Both the position numbers and the translations under genes were made by a program. Shown in pieces: positions 49,007 to 56,503 of a stretch of 64,000 bases of DNA (positions within the stretch are counted from its first letter, which is position 1; each line of letters opens with the position of its first letter). Source of the stretch: Bizionia myxarmorum (GTDB lineage Bacteria; Bacteroidota; Bacteroidia; Flavobacteriales; Flavobacteriaceae); the NCBI RefSeq assembly GCF_008086205.1, contig NZ_VSKK01000001.1, positions 1,914,610 through 1,978,609 of the forward strand, given 5' to 3'. The notes beneath the pieces were generated by a model that saw only the letters and a list, made by a program, of their open reading frames with translations, searched no databases and was not told the DNA's origin.

Positions 49007-50836
49007 ATGGCTGAAAAAGCAAAACAAGCGGAAGTTGAAGCAACTGAAGCACAAGAAGTAAAAACTGCAGACGCTCCAGTTGTATCTGAAGCACAAGCAA
49101 ATCCTGAAAAATTCTTAAACGACTTTAACTGGCACAATTACGAAGAAGGTATTGATGAGGTTGAAGATTCTCAATTAAAAGAATTTGAAAAATTAGTAGC
49201 AGAGAATTTCGTTGACACTTTAGATGATGAAGTTGTTGAAGGTGTTGTTATTCACTTAACAGATCGTGATGCCATTATTGACATCAACGCGAAGTCTGAA
49301 GGTGTAATTTCATTAAACGAATTCCGTTACAATCCTAACTTAAAAGTTGGTGATAAAGTAGAAGTATTAATTGATGTACGTGAAGACGCTACAGGTCAGT
49401 TAGTATTATCTCACAGAAAAGCACGTGTTATTAAAGCATGGGATCGTGTTAACGCGGCTCATGAAACAGGTGAAATCGTTAATGGTTTTGTTAAGTGCAG
49501 AACTAAAGGTGGTATGATTGTAGATGTTTTCGGAATTGAAGCATTCTTACCAGGATCTCAAATTGACGTTAAGCCAATTCGCGATTACGATCAGTATGTT
49601 AACAAAACAATGGAATTCAAGGTTGTTAAAATTAACCACGAATTTAAAAACGTTGTTGTTTCTCATAAAGCCCTTATTGAGGCTGATATTGAAGAGCAGA
49701 AGAAAGAAATTATTGGTCAATTAGAAAAAGGACAAGTATTAGAAGGTATTGTTAAAAACATTACGTCTTATGGTGTCTTTATTGATCTTGGTGGTGTTGA
49801 CGGTTTAGTTCACATTACAGATCTTTCTTGGTCTCGTATTAACCATCCAAATGAGATTGTTGAGTTAGACCAGAAATTAAACGTTGTTATTCTTGATTTT
49901 GATGAAAACAAATCTAGAATCCAATTAGGTTTAAAACAATTATCAAAACATCCTTGGGATGCTTTAGGTGAAGAAGTTAAAGTTGGTGATAAAGTGAAAG
50001 GTAAAGTAGTTGTAATCGCAGATTACGGTGCATTTATTGAGGTTGCTGATGGCGTTGAAGGTTTAATTCACGTATCAGAAATGTCTTGGTCAACACACTT
50101 ACGTTCAGCACAAGATTTCGTTTCAGTAGGAGATGAGGTTGATGCAGTTATCTTAACTTTAGATAGAGAAGAGCGCAAAATGTCTCTTGGTATTAAGCAA
50201 TTAACACCAGATCCATGGACTGATATTACTACTAAATATCCTGTAGCTTCTAAGCATTCAGGTATTGTACGTAACTTTACAAACTTTGGTGTGTTTGTTG
50301 AATTAGAAGAAGGTATTGATGGATTAATTTACATCTCTGATTTATCTTGGACTAAAAAAATCAAGCATCCTAGTGAGTTCTGTAATGTAGGTGATACATT
50401 AGATGTTGTTGTTCTTGAATTAGATGTTGAAGGTCGTAAATTAAGTTTAGGACACAAACAAACAACAGATAATCCATGGGATAAATATGAAACTGAATTC
50501 GCAGTAGGAACGCTTCATAAAGCTGAATTAACTGAAATCGTTGACAAAGGTGCAACTATTGATTTTAATGAAGATATCGTTGCTTTCGTACCGTCTCGTC
50601 ACCTTGAAAAAGAAGATGGCAAGAAATTGAAGAAAGGCGAAGAAGCTGAATTCAAAATCATTGAATTTAATAAAGAATTTAAGCGTGTAGTTGCGTCTCA
50701 TACAGCAATCTTCAGAGAAGAAGAAGCTGCTAATGTTAAAGCTGCCTCTACAAGTGCTGCTGCAGAAGCAAAACCTACTTTAGGTGATGCCAATGATGCA
50801 TTACAAGCTCTTAAAGACAAAATGGAAGGTAAATAA
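49007..50836 (+). CDS. rpsA: 30S ribosomal protein S1
   Basis: A 609-aa protein with an acidic N-terminal extension (AEKAKQAEVEATEAQEVK) and six consecutive S1 (OB-fold) repeats, e.g. VVEGVVIHLTDRDAIIDINAKSEG, IVNGFVKCRTKGGMIVDVFGIEAFLPGS, VLEGIVKNITSYGVFIDLGGVDGLVH, VKGKVVVIADYGAFIEVADGVEG. The C-terminal tail is Ala/Glu-rich. S1 unfolds and recruits mRNAs to the 30S subunit; in Bacteroidota, which lack Shine-Dalgarno-dependent initiation in most genes, its contribution is likely important. The gene has its own promoter, a long leader and a terminator. Confidence 0.97.
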   Translation: MAEKAKQAEVEATEAQEVKTADAPVVSEAQANPEKFLNDFNWHNYEEGIDEVEDSQLKEFEKLVAENFVDTLDDEVVEGVVIHLTDRDAIIDINAKSEGVISLNEFRYNPNLKVGDKVEVLIDVREDATGQLVLSHRKARVIKAWDRVNAAHETGEIVNGFVKCRTKGGMIVDVFGIEAFLPGSQIDVKPIRDYDQYVNKTMEFKVVKINHEFKNVVVSHKALIEADIEEQKKEIIGQLEKGQVLEGIVKNITSYGVFIDLGGVDGLVHITDLSWSRINHPNEIVELDQKLNVVILDFDENKSRIQLGLKQLSKHPWDALGEEVKVGDKVKGKVVVIADYGAFIEVADGVEGLIHVSEMSWSTHLRSAQDFVSVGDEVDAVILTLDREERKMSLGIKQLTPDPWTDITTKYPVASKHSGIVRNFTNFGVFVELEEGIDGLIYISDLSWTKKIKHPSEFCNVGDTLDVVVLELDVEGRKLSLGHKQTTDNPWDKYETEFAVGTLHKAELTEIVDKGATIDFNEDIVAFVPSRHLEKEDGKKLKKGEEAEFKIIEFNKEFKRVVASHTAIFREEEAANVKAASTSAAAEAKPTLGDANDALQALKDKMEGK

Positions 50837-50856
50837 TCCAGCCATTCTTTAATATT

Positions 50857-50888
50857 AAAAAGCCTTCAAGAAATTGAAGGCTTTTTTT
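50857..50888 (+). terminator. Terminator after rpsA
   Basis: Stem AAAAAGCCTTCA ... TGAAGGCTTTTT with a T7 run, 20 bp after the rpsA stop. Confidence 0.92.
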
Positions 50889-50979
50889 ATGCTTAAAACT
50901 CATTTAAAAACTCGGAACTTTATACATCTTTAAAAGCACTTTTGTTCCGCACGTGCTTATGCTTTGTATTCATAAAGCA

Positions 50980-51010
50980 TTGTACACTCAATTTTTTTAG
51001 TGTAACTTTG
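50980..51010 (+). promoter_or_regulatory. Promoter of the pyrR operon
   Basis: TTG at 50980-50982, 20 bp spacer, TAACTTTG at 51003-51010; the ATG is 25 bp downstream of the -7 element. Just upstream lies an ATGCTTT ... AAAGCAT inverted repeat (50959-50980) that reaches into the -33 element and could be an operator. Confidence 0.7.
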
Positions 51011-51035
51011 TTTAGCAAATAGGTCAAAATAGAAT

Positions 51036-51575
51036 ATGAGTCAAAAAGTGTTACTTAACGCCAAAGAGGTAAACATCATTCTTCATCGATTGGCTTGCCA
51101 ACTTATTGAAAATCATAAAGACTTTACAAATACCGTTTTAATTGGTATTCAGCCACGTGGTAAATTTCTTGCCAAACGCTTGGCCGATATTTTAGAAAAC
51201 GACTATAAAATTAAAAATGTTCAACTTGGACTTTTAGATATTACGTTTTTTAGAGATGATTTTAGACGCGGCGAAAAAACCCTAGAAGCCAACACCACAG
51301 AAATCAATTTTTTAGTAGAAGATAAAAAAATCGTCTTTATTGATGATGTTTTATATACAGGTCGTAGCATTCGTGCTGCTTTAACGGCTATACAATCATT
51401 TGGTAGACCTCATGAAATTGAATTGCTAACTTTAATTGATAGACGTTTCAGTAGGCATTTACCCATTCAGCCTAATTATAGAGGTCGTCAAGTAGATGTT
51501 ATTAATGAAGAGAAAGTAAAAGTAAATTGGGTAGAAAATGATGGTGAAGATTCTGTTTACATCATACAAAATTGA
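51036..51575 (+). CDS. pyrR: Bifunctional pyr operon regulator / uracil phosphoribosyltransferase PyrR
   Basis: A 179-aa phosphoribosyltransferase-fold protein. The PRPP-binding motif VFIDDVLYTGRS lies at 100-111, with the IGIQPRGKFLAKRLA flexible segment and the DITFFRDDFRR loop typical of PyrR. In Bacillus PyrR attenuates the pyr operon by binding the leader RNA and has a weak uracil phosphoribosyltransferase activity. Here the leader is only about 20 nt, so attenuation by a leader hairpin is not possible at this site, and its main role may be the enzymatic one or regulation elsewhere. pyrB follows by 13 bp. Confidence 0.92.
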   Translation: MSQKVLLNAKEVNIILHRLACQLIENHKDFTNTVLIGIQPRGKFLAKRLADILENDYKIKNVQLGLLDITFFRDDFRRGEKTLEANTTEINFLVEDKKIVFIDDVLYTGRSIRAALTAIQSFGRPHEIELLTLIDRRFSRHLPIQPNYRGRQVDVINEEKVKVNWVENDGEDSVYIIQN

Positions 51576-51588
51576 AAATTAGAAGAAT

Positions 51589-52518
51589 ATGAGCGAATTA
51601 AGTGTCAACCACTTATTAGGAATCAAATATCTTAATAAAGACGATATCAAGCTTATTTTTGATACAGCTGATCACTTTAAAGAAGTTATTAATAGGCCCA
51701 TAAAGAAAGTGCCTTCGCTTCGAGATATTACGATTGCCAACTTATTTTTTGAAAATTCCACTAGAACTAAATTATCATTTGAATTAGCTGAAAAACGACT
51801 TTCTGCTGATGTTATTAATTTTTCAGCATCACAGTCATCCGTTAAAAAGGGTGAAACTTTAATAGACACGGTAAATAATATTTTATCCATGAAAGTGGAT
51901 ATGGTTGTTATCCGTCATCCCAATCCAGGTGCCAGCGTATTTTTATCACAGCACGTGAATGCTAGTATTATAAATGCGGGAGATGGTGCTCATGAACATC
52001 CAACACAAGCCTTATTAGATTCGTATTCCATTAGAGAACGTTTAGGCGAGGTAAACCGAAAGAAGGTAGTTATTGTTGGCGATATTTTGCATAGTCGTGT
52101 AGCCCTATCAAACATCTTTGCCTTGCAGCTTCAAGGCGCTGAAGTTATGGTCTGCGGTCCAAAAACTTTGCTTCCAAAATATATTGAACAATTAGGCGTA
52201 AAAGTAGAAACTAATTTGCGCAAAGCTTTAAACTGGTGTGATGTAGCCAATATGCTGCGTGTGCAAAACGAGCGTATGGAAGTTAATTTTTTTCCATCTA
52301 CTCGAGAATATACCCAGCAGTATGGCGTAACCATGGATTTGCTAAATAGTTTAGATAAGGAAATTACCATTATGCATCCAGGCCCAATAAATCGTGGTGT
52401 AGAAATTACCAGTGAAGTTGCAGATTCAAATCAAGCTATTATTTTAAACCAAGTTGAAAATGGCGTGGCTGTTAGAATGGCTATTATCTATTTATTAGCT
52501 TCAAAAATAAAACCATAA
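51589..52518 (+). CDS. pyrB: Aspartate carbamoyltransferase catalytic subunit
   Basis: A 309-aa enzyme. The carbamoyl-phosphate site STRTK (S57-T58-R59-T60-K61), the K85/K86 loop (SSVKKGETL), HPTQ at 136-139 and the C-terminal MHPGPINRG are all present. It catalyses the first committed step of pyrimidine synthesis. No regulatory subunit gene pyrI is adjacent. It lies in the operon pyrR-pyrB-STAS-like-rnz with a 4-bp gap to the next gene. Confidence 0.97.
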   Translation: MSELSVNHLLGIKYLNKDDIKLIFDTADHFKEVINRPIKKVPSLRDITIANLFFENSTRTKLSFELAEKRLSADVINFSASQSSVKKGETLIDTVNNILSMKVDMVVIRHPNPGASVFLSQHVNASIINAGDGAHEHPTQALLDSYSIRERLGEVNRKKVVIVGDILHSRVALSNIFALQLQGAEVMVCGPKTLLPKYIEQLGVKVETNLRKALNWCDVANMLRVQNERMEVNFFPSTREYTQQYGVTMDLLNSLDKEITIMHPGPINRGVEITSEVADSNQAIILNQVENGVAVRMAIIYLLASKIKP

Positions 52519-52522
52519 ATCT

Positions 52523-52855
52523 ATGATTTTCGATAAAGAAGAAAACACCAGCATTATTACCCAAGAAAAAGCTTCGGTAATTGAGTTAGTAAAGAAATTG
52601 GAAGTGCTTTATGAGCGTTTTAAAAATGATAATGTTATTGTTAATCTAACCAGTCTAAAACAAGCGAGTTTGTCGGATTTTAGTGAATTTTTACAAATAT
52701 CCAAAAAGCATAAACAAGCCAAAAACTCCTTTGTTATCGTTTCTAATCAAGCAAATCTGGATGAAACTCCCGAAGAATTAATTGTGGTTCCAACGTTAAA
52801 GGAAGCTCATGATATTATTGAAATGGAAGAAATGGAGCGCGATTTAGGGATTTAA
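52523..52855 (+). CDS. STAS-like small protein upstream of rnz
   Basis: A 110-aa soluble protein (MIFDKEENTSIITQEKASVIELVKKLE). The secondary-structure pattern (VIVNLTSLKQASLSDFSEFLQISKKHKQAKNSFVIVSNQ, then ELIVVPTLKEAHDIIEMEEMERDLGI) matches the STAS/anti-sigma-antagonist fold: a beta strand ending in NLTSL, helix, strand FVIVSN, then the PTLKEAHDIIEMEE helix. The usual phosphorylated Ser in DxS is replaced (NLTSLKQAS), so switch-type regulation is uncertain. In databases it is often mislabelled as ribonuclease Z because of its neighbour. It lies 4 bp after pyrB and 77 bp before rnz. Confidence 0.75.
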   Translation: MIFDKEENTSIITQEKASVIELVKKLEVLYERFKNDNVIVNLTSLKQASLSDFSEFLQISKKHKQAKNSFVIVSNQANLDETPEELIVVPTLKEAHDIIEMEEMERDLGI

Positions 52856-52932
52856 TTACGTTGAGTTGTAAAGTTGTTTTTCGTTTAGATAACGCGACTT
52901 ACCAAAAAACAACTTAACAACAAACAACAAAC

Positions 52933-53838
52933 ATGAAACTCACCATTTTAGGCTGTTATAGCGCCACACCCAGAATTGATACAAATCCTACGTCTCAAGT
53001 TCTTGAAATTAACAACCATCTTTTTTTAATTGATTGTGGTGAAGGTACGCAAGTTGAATTACGCCGAAATAAAATCAAGTTTGCTAGAATAAAACATATT
53101 TTTATTTCGCATTTGCATGGTGACCATTTTTTTGGATTGGTGGGTCTAATTTCCACATTTCGTTTGTTAACTCGTGAAACGGAACTTCATATTTACGGTC
53201 CTAAAGGTTTAAAAGATATTATTACTTTACAAATGAAGCTGTCCGAATCTTGGACAAATTATCCGCTTTACTTCCATGAACTAACCTCGGAGAATTCAGA
53301 GTTAATTTTTGAAGACGATCGGGTAGAGGTGTATACTATTCCTTTAAAGCATCGCGTTTATACCAATGGTTTTCTATTTATAGAAAAACCGGGCGAACGT
53401 AAATTGGATATGAATGCGGTTTTAAACGCCGATATTGATGTCGCTTACTACCGAAAATTAAAACAAGGTTTTGATGTTGAAAATAAGCAAGGCCAATTTG
53501 TTAAGAATAACGCTTTAACGAAAGCACCAACTAAAACCAAAAGCTTTGCATTTTGTAGTGATACGGCATATCACGAGCCGATTATTCCGATTATAAAAAA
53601 CGTGGATGTGTTGTATCATGAATCGACTTTTTTGGATAAACACGAAAAATTAGCAGCACCAACCAAACATAGTACGGCAAAAGAAGCGGCAAGTATAGCA
53701 AAACAAGCACAGGTAGGAACCTTAATTTTAGGTCATTATTCCACGCGATATGATAATTTAAAGGAATTTAAACTAGAGGCTGAGACTATTTTTGATAAGG
53801 TAGAATTAGCTAGAGATGGAAAAACATTTACTTTTTAA
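52933..53838 (+). CDS. rnz: Ribonuclease Z
   Basis: A 301-aa metallo-beta-lactamase-fold nuclease. The zinc motif HLHGDH gives H60, H62, D64 and H65, and further ligands lie in LKHRVYTNGF, FCSDTAYHEP and LGHYSTRY. It removes the 3' trailer from tRNA precursors or degrades other RNAs. The start at 52933 lies after a 77-bp space containing a long inverted repeat (AAGTTGTTTTT ... AAAAACAACTT). The 3' end overlaps the hypothetical gene convergently by 11 bp. Confidence 0.95.
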   Translation: MKLTILGCYSATPRIDTNPTSQVLEINNHLFLIDCGEGTQVELRRNKIKFARIKHIFISHLHGDHFFGLVGLISTFRLLTRETELHIYGPKGLKDIITLQMKLSESWTNYPLYFHELTSENSELIFEDDRVEVYTIPLKHRVYTNGFLFIEKPGERKLDMNAVLNADIDVAYYRKLKQGFDVENKQGQFVKNNALTKAPTKTKSFAFCSDTAYHEPIIPIIKNVDVLYHESTFLDKHEKLAAPTKHSTAKEAASIAKQAQVGTLILGHYSTRYDNLKEFKLEAETIFDKVELARDGKTFTF

Positions 53839-54244
53839 ACTCTTCCAAGTTTTGCATCCAGAAGAGTGCTTCTTCCAAACTTGTACAACGTTTAATGCTA
53901 TTGCTAGAAAATTGCTTCTCTAAAGTAGCATTTCGGTAACCAAAATCATCATAAACAGCGATAGCAGATGCCACGATAAAACCAAATTTCTTATTGAATA
54001 TGTGCCATAAATTGGGGTCTACAGAGTAATGGTTCACCCTATTGGCTATATGCCCAATCCTTAAGTCAGGTCCGTAATAATCAATTAAATAATCAGCGAT
54101 TTGTTGAATACTGTCCCAGTCGAAATGAATTCCTTCTTCGTGTTCTGCTATTACATAACGATCTAAAAGATAATAAGTGCCAAATGGAAATACTACTTTA
54201 TGATGTTTTAATTGATTGAAATAAATGCTATTTTCAAATTTCAT
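53828..54244 (-). CDS. Conserved hypothetical protein
   Basis: A 138-aa soluble protein (MKFENSIYFNQLKHHKVVFPFGTYYLLDRYVIAEHEEGIHFDWD). The spacing of strands and helices (IQQIADYLIDYYGPDLRIGHIANRVNHYSVDPNLW, FGFIVASAIAVYDDFGYRNATLE, CTSLEEALFWMQNLEE) looks like a SpoIIAA/STAS-type alpha-beta sandwich, as in several flavobacterial hypothetical proteins, but I cannot assign a family. It is convergent with rnz and overlaps its end by 11 bp. Divergent from pdxH. Confidence 0.7.
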   Translation of the reverse strand: MKFENSIYFNQLKHHKVVFPFGTYYLLDRYVIAEHEEGIHFDWDSIQQIADYLIDYYGPDLRIGHIANRVNHYSVDPNLWHIFNKKFGFIVASAIAVYDDFGYRNATLEKQFSSNSIKRCTSLEEALFWMQNLEEFKK

Positions 54245-54326
54245 TCTATAAAATAATGCTTAAATTTAGGGTGAATTCCGCATATTTAGTAATACAAATA
54301 TATAAAAATAAAAACGACTTTTTTAA

Positions 54327-54974
54327 ATGGATAAAGACTTAAGTAATTATCGGAAAACATATGATAAAGGTGAGCTTTTATTAACCGAAACACCCGAAAA
54401 TCCCATGGAATTATTTAAAAAATGGTTTCATGAAGTAGATACGCATTTTGAGCAGGATGAAACGAATGCTATGACGGTTTCTACCATAGGTTTAGATGGC
54501 TTCCCAAAGAACCGTGTTGTGCTATTAAAACGGTATACTTATGAAGGTTTTATTTTCTTTACAAACTACCAAAGTGAGAAAGGTTTGGCTATTGCTAATA
54601 ATCCTCATGTGTGCTTATCCTTTTTTTGGCCAGGAGCGGAACGGCAAATTATTATAAAAGGATCGGCAGAGATTTTAGCAGAAAACTTAAGCGACGGTTA
54701 TTTTGAGTCCAGACCGCGGGGAAGCCAACTTGGTGCCATAGCATCACTTCAAAGTACTATTGTAAAAGATCGCGCGCAGTTAGAAGCCGATTTAAAAAAT
54801 TTAGAAGCGAGTTTTGAAGGTAAAGAAATACCGAGACCAGATTATTGGGGAGGCTATATGGTAAAGCCCATTTCTATTGAGTTTTGGCAAGGAAGACCGA
54901 ATAGATTACACGACCGTATTCATTATCAGTTAGATGAAGACTATAATTGGGTCAAAAATCGTTTATCTCCATAA
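54327..54974 (+). CDS. pdxH: Pyridoxamine 5'-phosphate oxidase
   Basis: A 215-aa FMN enzyme. Motifs are NAMTVSTIGLDGFPKNRVVLLKRY (FMN/substrate site), FFTNYQSEKG, HVCLSFFWPGAERQIIIKG and the C-terminal SIEFWQGRPNRLHDRIHY with the PLP-contacting Arg/His. It oxidises pyridoxamine or pyridoxine 5'-phosphate to PLP, a cofactor of several enzymes in this window. Length is normal. The 165 bp behind it contain a 14-bp inverted repeat rather than a T-tailed terminator. Confidence 0.96.
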   Translation: MDKDLSNYRKTYDKGELLLTETPENPMELFKKWFHEVDTHFEQDETNAMTVSTIGLDGFPKNRVVLLKRYTYEGFIFFTNYQSEKGLAIANNPHVCLSFFWPGAERQIIIKGSAEILAENLSDGYFESRPRGSQLGAIASLQSTIVKDRAQLEADLKNLEASFEGKEIPRPDYWGGYMVKPISIEFWQGRPNRLHDRIHYQLDEDYNWVKNRLSP

Positions 54975-54978
54975 TTTT

Positions 54979-55025
54979 ATCGATGAAATACAAATAAAGT
55001 TATCGTAAAAATGTATTTCATCGAT
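54979..55025. repeat. 14-bp inverted repeat between pdxH and the CAP gene
   Basis: Perfect arms ATCGATGAAATACA (54979-54992) and TGTATTTCATCGAT (55012-55025), with a 19-bp spacer. No T run follows, so a plain terminator is unlikely. TTTTATCGAT recurs at 55058-55067, and ACGATTAAAAGCATGC and ACGCATGATAAAAC nearby share parts. It may be an operator for the CAP gene. Confidence 0.7.
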
Positions 55026-55139
55026 TAAACGCATGATAAAACGATTAAAAGCATGCATTTTATCGATATTAACATTTCATTAACAGTTTTTTAGACAAAG
55101 GTTTCTATTTTTATAATCCCAAATCTAAATTACCTACTA

Positions 55140-55637
55140 ATGAAAAAGTTTACTTTACTACTTGTAATGGTACTTTTTGTCGCGTTTATGACTTCTTGTT
55201 CCACGGATGCAATTGATGATGCACCAGCTGCTATGAATATTTCTAATTTAGTGGTTCCTGAAACCAAAACTATAGAGATTGAAATTATGGAGCTTATTAA
55301 TGACTACCGTTTAACTAAAGGATTGAATCCTTTAAATAATGTGGCCATCATTAAAGCACAAGCTTTTAGCCACACAGATTATATGATTGTTAAGAATAAT
55401 GTATCTCATGACAATTTTCTACAACGTAAATTGAATTTAGAAAGTAGTTTAGGAGCCAGTAATGTTTCGGAAAACGTAGCATACGGTTTTACTTCAGCTC
55501 AAACAGTTGTTACAGCTTGGTTAAAAAGCGAAAGTCATAAAGCTAATATAGAAGGTGACTTTACGGATTTTGAGTTATCAGCGGATCAAAATGCAGAAGG
55601 TAATTGGTATTACACCAACATCTTTGTTAAAAAATAG
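55140..55637 (+). CDS. CAP-domain (SCP/PR1-like) lipoprotein
   Basis: A 165-aa protein with a lipobox (MTSC, Cys20). The CAP domain follows (about 45-163): IMELINDYRLTKGLNPL, AQAFSHTDYMIVKN, VSHDNFLQR, SENVAYG, VVTAWLKSESHKANIEG and YYTNIFVKK. The His and Glu residues of the CAP cavity (H72, H84-like in SHDNF, E in SENVA, H in SESHKANI) are present. Bacterial CAP proteins are secreted, and their activity (protease, lipid binding or adhesion) is debated. It is a single gene with a bidirectional terminator behind it. Confidence 0.88.
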   Translation: MKKFTLLLVMVLFVAFMTSCSTDAIDDAPAAMNISNLVVPETKTIEIEIMELINDYRLTKGLNPLNNVAIIKAQAFSHTDYMIVKNNVSHDNFLQRKLNLESSLGASNVSENVAYGFTSAQTVVTAWLKSESHKANIEGDFTDFELSADQNAEGNWYYTNIFVKK

Positions 55638-55663
55638 GACCTTTCTTTTTTAAGAATTTTAAT

Positions 55664-55710
55664 AAAAAAAAACTACCACTTGATTTTAGATCAGGTTGGT
55701 AGTTTTTTTT
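55664..55710. terminator. Bidirectional terminator between the CAP and barrel genes
   Basis: A long stem ACTACCACTTGAT ... ATCAGGTTGGTAGT (with a bulge and G-U pairs), A and T runs on both sides; serves two convergent genes. Confidence 0.85.
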
Positions 55711-55730
55711 ATTTATTTTAAGGATTGAAA

Positions 55731-56297
55731 TTAAAATCGATATCCTAAACGTACATGTAAATTTAAAGCTACATCAGCTTCATTTATGATGTAGAGATTA
55801 TTAGGGTTGAAATAATGAATATAACCTATTCCTATTCCAGTTTCGTAATTAAAATGCGCACCTATTTGGCGTCTAATTCCCCAAGTTGGAACAATGGAAA
55901 TGTCTGAAATTAAAGTTGTATTATCCATGTTTGAGGCTATAATCCAATCGGGATGGTACTGGGTTTTAATAGAAATGAAATTTCCGCTATTACCCAGTAT
56001 ATTTCTAGATTTTCTAACGCGCTTGTTTAAATTGTAATACCAACGAGGCTCAAGGCTAACAGAAGCACCCAATATGTAACCTGTTGAAGGGTAATCGGAG
56101 TCGAAGTATAAACCAGTGTCCAGACCCAGCTCACTTCTTAAAGCAATTGAATTGGAGAGTTTTATTTCGTTATGAGCCCATATTCCTAAAATGCCTATTT
56201 GAACGCCAAATACGGATTTTTCTACACTGGCAGTTTGCGCATGTGCACTATAGGAAATACAAATTAGTAATAAGGATAAAAGCGTAATTCTTTTCAT
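55731..56297 (-). CDS. Putative outer-membrane beta-barrel protein
   Basis: A 188-aa protein with a signal peptide (MKRITLLSLLLICISYSAHA-QTAS) and alternating aromatic/polar strands (VFGVQIGILGIWAHNEIKL, IALRSELGLDTGLYF, GYILGASVSLEPRWYYNLNKR, FISIKTQYHPDWIIA, IVPTWGIRRQIGAHFNYETGIGIGYIHYF, ADVALNLHVRLGYRF) ending in YRF, the C-terminal barrel signal. I recognise no closer family; a DUF3575-like barrel is possible. It is not related to the array at 31-35 kb in an obvious way. Confidence 0.78.
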   Translation of the reverse strand: MKRITLLSLLLICISYSAHAQTASVEKSVFGVQIGILGIWAHNEIKLSNSIALRSELGLDTGLYFDSDYPSTGYILGASVSLEPRWYYNLNKRVRKSRNILGNSGNFISIKTQYHPDWIIASNMDNTTLISDISIVPTWGIRRQIGAHFNYETGIGIGYIHYFNPNNLYIINEADVALNLHVRLGYRF

Positions 56298-56375
56298 AAA
56301 AGTAAAATTTGGGAATAAATTTAAAAGTTGTAAATCTACTATAATCAGATAATATATTTACTTATTTTTCTAAAA

Positions 56376-56405
56376 TTTAAAAACCACTCTTTTGGGAGTG
56401 GTTTT
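56376..56405 (-). terminator. Terminator after the OmpA-family gene
   Basis: On the minus strand AAAACCACTC-CCAAAA-GAGTGGTTTT followed by further T; about 100 bp behind the stop of the OmpA-family gene. The remaining part of this 206-bp space (56406-56503) has no recognisable signal. Confidence 0.75.
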
Positions 56406-56503
56406 CTAGTTAATAAGATAATTGTTAGTAAGGTTTTAATGTGTGTAAGCATATTAAATCAATTCGCAAATCTCTTTAACTAAATGCTTATTTAGGCGTT
56501 TTA

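Noticed and set aside
48811..49014. 67-codon frame before rpsA
   Set aside because: It overlaps the rpsA promoter and start codon, the sequence is low in recognisable features, and the region is better explained as the rpsA leader.
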